In this document: one piece after another, positions 20,538 to 27,500 of the stretch
How positions within the stretch are numbered: the stretch's first letter is position 1
How the letters are laid out: each line of letters opens with the position of its first letter
Program-made: the position numbers and the translations under genes
The notes under the pieces: model-generated
Databases searched by the model: none
Told to the model about the DNA's origin: nothing
What the model saw: the letters and a program-made list of their open reading frames with translations, nothing else
Assembly: GCA_016946835.1 (NCBI GenBank)
Contig: JACVTC010000085.1
Location: 730,001-757,500, forward strand
Length of the DNA: 27,500 nt
DNA from: Neocallimastix lanati (nom. inval.)
Lineage: Eukaryota; Neocallimastigomycota; Neocallimastigomycetes; Neocallimastigales; Neocallimastigaceae
Direction of reading: 5' to 3'

Positions 20538-21442
20538 TAATTTTCATAAAACTTCTTGCGGTTATTTTCCAATATAGAATTTAATTTAGGACAGTTTCGT
20601 TTGGTATGTCCTTCATTGCTACAAAACCAGCAAGTACTAATTTTCATTTCTTTCATCTTGTTAGTGATATTTTCTATAGATACATTTTTGTGGGTTTTTG
20701 GTTTGTTAAAATCATTTGAAATGTTCTTATTAAAATTACTTTTAGAGTTAAGGAGATTGTAATGAGTCTTATCATAATATTCAGTACTATTTTTAATAGA
20801 TAAACGATCAACTTTTTCAGCTATAGCGAATGCTTTAGTAATAGAAATATTGTCTTTAAGCATAACCTTTCTCCATGCGTCAGGATTATTGGTTAAGGAA
20901 TCTGCATAATCTAAAACACTAATTTTTCTTCTTCTCTTTTTATCCAATTTATGGTACAAAGATCTATAACGGACATTAAAATCTTTAACTTTCTCGTTCT
21001 TCTTTATTTTCATGGAACGTAATTCTCGTAACAAATTGGTTTGATCTTCTTTAAGTCCATAGAAAGTCTTCAGATGATTTATTATTTCATCAAGGCTTGG
21101 GTAGGTGTTAGTAGATTCACTTTCTTCATCATCTTCTCCTTCACTATCGCTATCGAAATCAGAATCTTCATCTTCAGTAAGGTCATTTCCATCTTCTAGT
21201 TCTTGGATAATTTCTCTTGGTTCTCCAGAAGCCGTTAATATACAAGCAGTAAAAATAGTTTCAGGATCCTTGATATGTTGGTATTTTATCCATGCCTTTA
21301 ACTCATTTGCCCAGGAGTTGATGTCAAGGTTTTGTTTAGTAAGCTTTTCAAAATCTTTTAATTCTTTCTTTAATTCTCTGAAGCTAAGCTTACTTTCTGG
21401 AGTACTCTCTGTTGGAGTACTGGAAGTACTGGATGTTCTCAT
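20525..21442 (-). CDS. gag: Element B Gag
   Basis: 305-residue capsid/nucleocapsid protein of a Ty3/gypsy element. It starts at the only suitable ATG (21442), in an A/T-only context. The central part (about 40-215) has the helical Gag layout: WANELKAWIKYQ, then LDEIINHLKTFYGL and LLRELRSMKIKKNEKVKDFNVRYRSLYHKL. An acidic stretch of Asp, Glu and Ser lies at about 83-110. A CCHC zinc knuckle CWFCSNEGHTKRNC is at 271-284 (Cys271, Cys274, His279, Cys284). The frame stops just after the slippery heptamer, so most ribosomes would make Gag alone and a fraction Gag-Pol. Expected to assemble virus-like particles and bind element RNA. Confidence 0.93.
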   Translation of the reverse strand: MRTSSTSSTPTESTPESKLSFRELKKELKDFEKLTKQNLDINSWANELKAWIKYQHIKDPETIFTACILTASGEPREIIQELEDGNDLTEDEDSDFDSDSEGEDDEESESTNTYPSLDEIINHLKTFYGLKEDQTNLLRELRSMKIKKNEKVKDFNVRYRSLYHKLDKKRRRKISVLDYADSLTNNPDAWRKVMLKDNISITKAFAIAEKVDRLSIKNSTEYYDKTHYNLLNSKSNFNKNISNDFNKPKTHKNVSIENITNKMKEMKISTCWFCSNEGHTKRNCPKLNSILENNRKKFYENYLNH

Positions 21443-21926
21443 AAAATAAAATTTATTGTATCTATAGAATGCTAAACCTCGTAATGTATAAATTGTTATA
21501 AAAAAGTAAAAATAAAAAAAATTAAAAAAAAATAAATCTTTTAACTAATAAAATTATTAATTATTTATTATTATTAATCACTTATTAAATTATAATAATC
21601 GTGCAATCTGATAGTACACACTGTCTGACGTGCAGCTTACCTCTTGAAAGGTGTCATGCCACGCGTGTGCCACGGTTACTATTTTCAATATAAAAAATAG
21701 CAGTCCAGAGCCTACTAGCCCAATTACTATGTAGGATAAACTTAACCCGGAAATCTATGCACGAATATTAGTTTAATTTAATATTAATTAATATTTTTAA
21801 CAATTAATAATAATTAGTTAAAAATATAAAAATTGTTTTCTTTTTTAAAAAAATATTTGTTTTATTAGAAAAATTATTTATTAATATTATAATTTTATCC
21901 CCAATGTATTAATTTATTATTATATT
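21443..21926 (-). promoter_or_regulatory. Element B untranslated leader with GC-rich structured island
   Basis: No ORF. About 160 bp (21600-21760) is much richer in G+C than its surroundings. On the minus strand it contains two CGTGGCA copies separated by CACG, the palindrome CACGCGTG, and a 7-bp hairpin CTATTTT/AAAATAG (21679-21700). It also contains AGAGGTAAGC, which resembles a 5' splice donor. Between primer-binding site and gag, such a segment could be a packaging or dimerisation signal, or control translation. That role is inferred. Confidence 0.5.
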
Positions 21927-21943
21927 CCCCGATATCTCCACCA
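21927..21943 (-). promoter_or_regulatory. Element B primer-binding site
   Basis: Minus strand TGGTGGAGATATCGGGG starts 8 nt inside the 5' LTR end. Its complement CCCCGATATCTCCACCA ends in CCA like a mature tRNA 3' end and is preceded by ATT, as in a T loop. The identity of the tRNA cannot be given without the host tRNA set. Confidence 0.7.
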
Positions 21944-21951
21944 ATTTTTCA

Positions 21952-22738
21952 TGGTATGGTTCATATAATTTTAGGAATATAATAATAATTAACACAAATA
22001 ATAAAATTACAATAAAAAAAAAATAATTTGTTTTAAAATCAATGTTTATTTATTTAAATTTATAAAAGAAAAATAATAATATAATTATTTATTTAATAAA
22101 AGTAAGTTATTGATTATATTTTATTTCACTAAAATTACATGTATTTATATTTTTTTATCAAATTAAAATTTGTAAAGCCTAACTATTTTTTTAATAAACT
22201 AATTACTAATTATTTTTATAAATAAAACATTTAAATTGAAATTGAATTATTATTTTAGTTAATAATATTATTGTTATAAATAGTAGTTATATATTATTGA
22301 ATTATTAATTATTTAATAATAATTTAATACTAATATATATAAAATAAAAATAAAGAGATTATACAGAATATTTTATTGTGGTTTAGTTAAATTTAGTAAT
22401 TAAAAATAAATTTAAATTGATAACAAAATTTTAATAACTAATTAAATAGATTTGATTATTTTCAATATAACATAATACAAAAGAAATATAATATTAATAT
22501 ATTAAGTGGGCAAGGACAATATTCTTGGCTAAAGATTTTTAATACATTATAATGGAATCGGATCGATAATTCAAAAAGGAATTATAAGTTAATTAGTGAT
22601 TTATTAACTTAAGATTTCTATTTAGTAATATTTGAAGAATATTGGAAAGTTCCAATTATATAGAATAGAATAATCTATAAGGTTAGAATAATTTATATTA
22701 TTCTAGTACAATTAGTATTATTTGTTCATTCTGTATTA
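21952..22738 (-). repeat. Element B 5' LTR
   Basis: 787-bp copy of the 3' LTR with one visible substitution. AATC follows at 22739-22742. It should carry the element promoter, though no specific box was assigned. Confidence 0.95.
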
Positions 22739-22742
22739 AATC

Positions 22743-23671
22743 TGTAATAATTCTATTAAGAACTAACTCAAAATAGAATTATTAACTACAACTTAACGAC
22801 TAATTCATTAAGTTGAGAAAATAAAATAAAATAAATTTTTTTACCTTTAATGTAGAGTTTATTATAAAATTAATTATAATAATAACACAAAATGTAAGAG
22901 AAGAATTGTTTGTATAAATTGATCTTAAAAATATGTTTTTGAATAAAATATTTTTATTAATTTATTAAAGTTAAAAATATAAAAATGTTACTATTATAAC
23001 TATGTTTTTTATAATAATAACTCTTGATTTCTCAAAGAGAACTCAAGAGCCTTATTTATATTTTTTTATGAAAATAAGGTTAAATAAGAAAGGGTTTTCT
23101 AATCTTAACAAATCTCTTATCTAGGAAAAGATTAGATAGAAAAACCTAGATAAGTTTTCGATCGATATTCTATCCATATCGATCATCGCATTAATTAAGT
23201 AAAACCGATTACTTCTAAAAAGTAATTGGAAAAAATCTTAATTAACCGATTTTCCAATCTAATGATCGAAAATAAAAGAATAAAATAATAAAAGATATTT
23301 CGATCATATAATTTATCCTTATATTAAAAATATAAAATTAAATAGTTAATAAAATACAGAATACATTATAAAATACAGAATACATTATAAAATACAGAAT
23401 ACATTATAAAATACAGAATACATTATAAAATACAGAATACATTATAAAATACAGAATACAATACAAAATACATTAGTTACAATAGAGAATTTAGCATATT
23501 TTAAATATATTATTTAAAATTAATTAAATAAATTTTGTTAAATTAATGAATATTTAAAATTAAAATAAATAAATTTAATAAATATTATATGTAATTAAAT
23601 AAAGTTATAGTTATAATAACTTAACTAAGAAAATATAATTATTTGCTAACAAATAATTATAGATTCTTACA
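22743..23671 (-). repeat. Putative 3' LTR of element C
   Basis: Just after the C pol stop (element sense) comes TGTAAGAATCT (23661-23671). At the other side, directly after B's target duplication, the plus strand starts TGTAATAATTCT (22743). These near-matching inverted ends bound 929 bp with no reading frame. The 5' LTR lies outside the window, so the pairing cannot be tested here. The segment contains a 19-bp tandem repeat (23351-23470). Confidence 0.65.
23351..23470. repeat. 19-bp tandem repeat
   Basis: Six copies of AAAATACAGAATACATTAT at 19-bp spacing (23351, 23370, 23389, 23408, 23427, 23446), then a degraded seventh. It lies inside the putative C LTR. Confidence 0.95.
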
Positions 23672-23684
23672 TTGCTCTGTTTAA

Positions 23685-26600
23685 TTATGATGTTTCCATT
23701 AAGTCTTCATTTCTTTTAGTATATGGTTCCAATTGTGAGATATGAAATACCGGATGGAGATGTAAATTCTCTGGAAGTTCCAAACGGTAATTCATTCTTT
23801 CCCTTTTCTCGATGATTTTAAAAGGTCCAAGATATTGAGTGGATAATTTTCTAGAGGGTTCATTCGTAAAGTAGTATCTTCTAAGCATAACCAAATCATT
23901 TACCTTAAAGTCAGGTCCTACAGATTTTTTATTGTCAGCATATTTCTTAAAATCTTCTTTGGCTTTAACTAAATGTTGACGAAGGGCATTGAAATGTGAA
24001 GACCAATCCCTTGTAAGAACAGAAGCACTATCTTTTAGCAGAATCGGTGGTGAATCAATAACACAATTTGGGTCAAATCCATAGTTAGCATGAAAAGGAG
24101 TTTGAGCTATTGATTTGTGAATGGAGTTGTTGTAGGACATTTCACATAAAGGGAGGTAGAAACACCATTCGTTTTGAGCAGAAGAACAATAGCAGCGAAG
24201 ATATTGCTCTATTACAGCATTAGCCCGTTCAACCTGACCATTTGATTGTTGGTGGTGAGCAGTAGCAAGTCTTGGTTTAGCACGAATAGCATCGCACAAC
24301 GAAGTCCAAAATTGAGAAGAGAATTGGGAGCCATGATCAGACACAATCACTTTAGGAAAACCATGATACTTAAAGACTTGGAAAAGTAAGAGCTTGGCAG
24401 TTAAGTCGGCAGAGGGAACATCGGAGCAGGGTACTAAATGAATCATTTTAGTTAAATGATCAGAAACAACCATGATACAAGTGCAATCTTGTGAAGAAGG
24501 CAATGAAACAATAAAATCGACGCCAATAACTTCCCAGGGTTTTGTAGGAGTAGGAAGTGGTATTAGTTTACCATAAGGTTTATGACGACGGATTTTATTT
24601 CTACAACAAACATCACAAGAAGCCACATAATTTGAAATATCTTTTTTCATATTAGGCCACCAGTAGTTCCTTCTGAGTTTTTCAAAGGTCCTATCTACCC
24701 CCTGATGGCCACTAGTGGGTGCATCATGGAAAGACTTTAAAAGTCTAGCCCTGAGACTGGAAGGGATAATAATACGCTTCTGAAAGTGAAGTACGCCATC
24801 GACGAAGGAAAATAAAGAACTTTTGATGTTGTTTGACTTATCCCTTATTTTTAAGAGGATATTTTTACAATAATTATCAGCTTTCTGTGCTTCAATAAGA
24901 CTACTAATATTGTCATTTATAGCACAACAGAAAGCATTATTGTTAATTACAGGTTGTGATTCAGATGAAGAGTCAGATTTAAAATCTGGGCGTCTTGAAA
25001 GAGCATCTGGTTTGCCACTTTTAGCGCCTGATCTGAATGCAATCCTATAGTCAAACTTTGATAAAAAGAGACTCCAACGAATTTGTCTTTGATTTAAATG
25101 TTGGGGTTTCTTAAAATACAATAAGTTCTTGTGGTCTGTTATTACTTGAACAGGAAATTTTGCGCCTTCTAAATGATGCCTCCAAGTTTCAAACGCAGTA
25201 ATTATAGCAAGAAGTTCTTTATCATATATAGTATAATTGACTTCTGCTTTATTGAGGGATCTAGAATGGAAGGCTACGGGATGCAATAAGTTATCAGTGT
25301 CACTAACCTGAGAAAGTATGCAACCGACAGCAAAGTCGCTAGCATCTGTTTCAACGATGAATTCTTTCTCTGGATTAGGAAAAATGAGCACTTCATCAGC
25401 TTTAAAAGATTCTTTTAATTTATTAAAAGCTTCATTTGCTGATTCATCCCAATTAAATGTAGTATTTTTCCTTAAAAGTCGACGAAGAGGTTCCATATTT
25501 TTGGCAAAATTATTGATAAACTTTCTATAGAAATTACATAAGCCTAGAAAACTTTGTAATTCCTTTTGATTCTTCGGAATAGGCCAATTTAGAACAGATT
25601 TTACCTTATCCTTATCCATAGTGAGACCATCTACAGAAACAGTGAAGCCTAAGAAAGTGGTTTTAGTAACATGGAAGTCACATTTCTCTAATTTAGCATA
25701 TAATCCATTGTTGATGAGAAGTTGAAGAACGATCCTAACATGTTTAATATGTTCTTCTTCGTTGTTAGAGTAAATAATGATGTCGTCCAGATGGACTTGC
25801 ATGAAAGAACCAATGATATCACTGAAGATATCTTGTACAAAACGTTGAAAAACCGAAGGGGCATTTCGAAGACCAAAAGGCATAACGAGATACTCGAAAT
25901 GTCCTAAAGGGGTTCTAAAAGCAGTAAGATATTCGTGACCTTCTTTAACTCTGATTAGGTTATAAGCAGATCTAAGGTCAAGACGAGTAAATATCTTAGC
26001 TCCTTGAAAGGATTCAATCAAGTCATTTATTCTTGGAATTGGGTAGCTATTACGGATTGTGATAGCATTTAATCGGCGATAATCTACACAGAGTCTAAGG
26101 GTACCATCGCGTTTCATTACAAATAATATAGGAGCACCTGCTGGTGATTTTGACTTCCTAATGAATTTCTTTTTTAAGTTTTCCTTAATATAATCCTTTA
26201 AAGCTTTAAGTTCTTGTACAGTAAGAGAGTATATTGGACCAAAATAAAGTTGTCCACCAGGAATAAGCTCAATAGCAATATCATAGTCACGATGAGGTGG
26301 TAAGTTCTCAGCTTGTTTCTTTTCAAATACTATTTTAAGATCCGAATAGTATTTATTAATAATCTCTTCTTTTCCCTGAACGTCAGTGTTTACTTCTTCT
26401 GAATTAATCATTGCAGCACATAAATCAGAATCTGAGATATCTGTATCGAAAGCCGAATTTGGTAATACTGAATCTTCTTCTGAATTCTCCAACATTGAAG
26501 CAGTAATATTTTTATTTTGATTAAAAAACTTATTACTTTTGGAGGATGGGCAATGTGAGCCACAGTATCTACCAAGGAAGTAGATTCTATTATTTTTATA

Positions 26601-27500
26601 ATCGATGAAAGGATTGTGAACGGATAACCAATCCCTTCCAAGAATACCATTAATGCCCTGAAGAGATAGATTAGCAATGCAGAATTCAAAAGTTTCCTTA
26701 TGATCCATAAATTTTAATTTAAGGGGCTTAGTAGTTTGTCTGATATTCATACTTTTCCCATTAGGAAGTTGGATGTTGATTTGGGAATTGAGTCCTAACA
26801 CAGGTAATCTATTAGAATTTGCGAAGTTTTTACAAATAAAACTTCTGGCAGAACCCGAATCAATTAATAGATTTGCCTTAATATTTCTTCCATTAATATC
26901 AAGGTAGAAGGTAGTTGTGATTGTTGTTTTAATATTCGGGGTGTAATTTGCTGAAAGTATGTCGTTTTTAGACTTATTTTTTCTGAAATGAAAATGTTTA
27001 GAATTCTTTTCTGATTTTAGTAAATCGTTTCTCTTCCTATGAAACGACATTTTTCCATTAAATTTATTTTTTTGATTGTGGCGTAGACGACTTTCCAAAA
27101 AACACTTCTTATCAATTCCAATAATAATGTTGGTAGCTTCAAAAAGAGTAGATGGCTTTTCGAGTTTATCAAACTCTTCGCGGACTTTGTCAAGTAGACC
27201 CTTACCGATTATATCGATTAAAACTTCGTCGGGCCATCCTAAACGTCCAGCCAATCTCCGAAATTCAATAGTATATTCAGCAACATTTCCTAGTTGAAGT
27301 TGTTTCAATTTCCATAACTTTTCCATGATGACATATTTTTGCTTCCTTTCATTCCCAATATCAAAGTTATCCAGTAAGAGCTTCTTAAACTTACTAAATT
27401 CAAGGTTCTTTAGAGTACCATCAGTTAAAAGAGAAAGACCCCATTTTCTGGCGGTACCAGTAAGTTTATTAATAACAAAAGAACTTTTTAGTTCATCCTT
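23685..27500 (-). CDS. gag-pol: Element C Gag-Pol polyprotein, single ORF, 5' end beyond window
   Basis: One open frame runs from the right window edge to the stop at 23685 (1271 residues visible). An internal ATG at 27326 is not the start, because Gag sequence continues upstream in frame (FVINKLTGTARKW). Numbers below count from that ATG. The Gag tail WKLKQLQLGNVAEYTIEFRR is at 5-24. No CCHC knuckle follows, only a basic stretch (80-120). The protease has LLIDSGSARSF with Asp156. RT has Asp450 and HLDD 512-515. RNase H has Asp661, Glu704, Asp731 and Asp774. Integrase has His867, His874, Cys904 and Cys907, then Asp937, Asp997 and Glu1033. The GPF module YLGPFKII is at 1165-1172 and HPVFHISQLEPY near 1191-1202; the protein ends soon after, without a chromodomain. 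There are no stops or frameshifts, so it appears intact. Confidence 0.95.
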   Translation of the reverse strand, partial: KDELKSSFVINKLTGTARKWGLSLLTDGTLKNLEFSKFKKLLLDNFDIGNERKQKYVIMEKLWKLKQLQLGNVAEYTIEFRRLAGRLGWPDEVLIDIIGKGLLDKVREEFDKLEKPSTLFEATNIIIGIDKKCFLESRLRHNQKNKFNGKMSFHRKRNDLLKSEKNSKHFHFRKNKSKNDILSANYTPNIKTTITTTFYLDINGRNIKANLLIDSGSARSFICKNFANSNRLPVLGLNSQINIQLPNGKSMNIRQTTKPLKLKFMDHKETFEFCIANLSLQGINGILGRDWLSVHNPFIDYKNNRIYFLGRYCGSHCPSSKSNKFFNQNKNITASMLENSEEDSVLPNSAFDTDISDSDLCAAMINSEEVNTDVQGKEEIINKYYSDLKIVFEKKQAENLPPHRDYDIAIELIPGGQLYFGPIYSLTVQELKALKDYIKENLKKKFIRKSKSPAGAPILFVMKRDGTLRLCVDYRRLNAITIRNSYPIPRINDLIESFQGAKIFTRLDLRSAYNLIRVKEGHEYLTAFRTPLGHFEYLVMPFGLRNAPSVFQRFVQDIFSDIIGSFMQVHLDDIIIYSNNEEEHIKHVRIVLQLLINNGLYAKLEKCDFHVTKTTFLGFTVSVDGLTMDKDKVKSVLNWPIPKNQKELQSFLGLCNFYRKFINNFAKNMEPLRRLLRKNTTFNWDESANEAFNKLKESFKADEVLIFPNPEKEFIVETDASDFAVGCILSQVSDTDNLLHPVAFHSRSLNKAEVNYTIYDKELLAIITAFETWRHHLEGAKFPVQVITDHKNLLYFKKPQHLNQRQIRWSLFLSKFDYRIAFRSGAKSGKPDALSRRPDFKSDSSSESQPVINNNAFCCAINDNISSLIEAQKADNYCKNILLKIRDKSNNIKSSLFSFVDGVLHFQKRIIIPSSLRARLLKSFHDAPTSGHQGVDRTFEKLRRNYWWPNMKKDISNYVASCDVCCRNKIRRHKPYGKLIPLPTPTKPWEVIGVDFIVSLPSSQDCTCIMVVSDHLTKMIHLVPCSDVPSADLTAKLLLFQVFKYHGFPKVIVSDHGSQFSSQFWTSLCDAIRAKPRLATAHHQQSNGQVERANAVIEQYLRCYCSSAQNEWCFYLPLCEMSYNNSIHKSIAQTPFHANYGFDPNCVIDSPPILLKDSASVLTRDWSSHFNALRQHLVKAKEDFKKYADNKKSVGPDFKVNDLVMLRRYYFTNEPSRKLSTQYLGPFKIIEKRERMNYRLELPENLHLHPVFHISQLEPYTKRNEDLMETS

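Larger units (their letters stand above)
15726..22738 (-). mobile_element. Element B: complete young Ty3/gypsy LTR retrotransposon
   Basis: Total length is 7013 bp. Two 787-bp LTRs (15726-16512 and 21952-22738) differ by eye at only one site (16062 A against 22288 T), so insertion was very recent. AATC is duplicated at 15722-15725 and 22739-22742. In element order (right to left) come the 5' LTR, tRNA primer-binding site, a leader of about 480 nt, gag, a -1 frameshift signal, pol (protease, RT, RNase H, integrase), a G-rich polypurine tract and the 3' LTR. All reading frames are open. The LTR starts TAATACAG and ends CCATACCA, so the usual 5' TG is absent. Confidence 0.95.

Noticed and set aside
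21105-21449. Plus-strand 114-codon Ser-rich frame
   Set aside because: Antisense of the acidic Asp/Glu/Ser stretch of element B Gag.

Overview
The window looks like a retrotransposon graveyard from a very AT-rich eukaryotic genome. The best fit is an anaerobic gut fungus (Neocallimastigomycota). That is an inference from three things: extreme A+T content with long ATT, T and A runs; several Ty3/gypsy elements; and a decayed FLYWCH/MULE-transposase protein whose motif spacing matches copies I associate with gut fungi. Other AT-rich eukaryotes are not excluded. I see no cellular housekeeping gene, rRNA gene or intact tRNA gene.

Left third (1-7640). A 40-bp minisatellite (1-712) is followed by an AAT microsatellite, an 80-bp tandem duplication and a frameshifted FLYWCH/MULE pseudogene on the minus strand (about 1640-2860). 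Then comes a roughly 2-kb array of about 300-bp satellite units (2925-4925) with seven conserved cores. A 220-bp ATT microsatellite is next. It appears split by a 2.2-kb LTR-flanked, stop-riddled element (about 5220-7448), with more ATT repeat on the far side.

Middle (7640-15725). AT-rich DNA with small duplications leads into a decayed Ty3/gypsy element A (minus strand, about 9509-14150). It keeps recognisable remnants of protease, RT, RNase H, integrase and a possible chromodomain. Its integrase is interrupted by two nested LTR-like insertions (10501-11273 and 11276-11886). Beside it lies an unidentified plus-strand protein fragment with one internal stop (14152-14985).

Right half (15726-27500). 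Element B is a complete, very young Ty3/gypsy element (15726-22738, minus strand). Its 787-bp LTRs differ at one position by eye. It carries a tRNA-type primer-binding site, a polypurine tract, a 305-aa Gag and a long Pol. Gag and Pol are in different frames and are joined by a textbook -1 ribosomal frameshift signal: T_TTA_AAC, an 8-nt spacer, then a 6-bp GC-rich hairpin just past the Gag stop. B sits exactly against the end of element C, a second intact Ty3/gypsy element encoding Gag-Pol in a single ORF that runs off the right edge.

The strongest points are the B frameshift signal, the contrast with single-ORF C, the Cys-substituted B protease active site, and two cases of one element inserted at the very tip of another.
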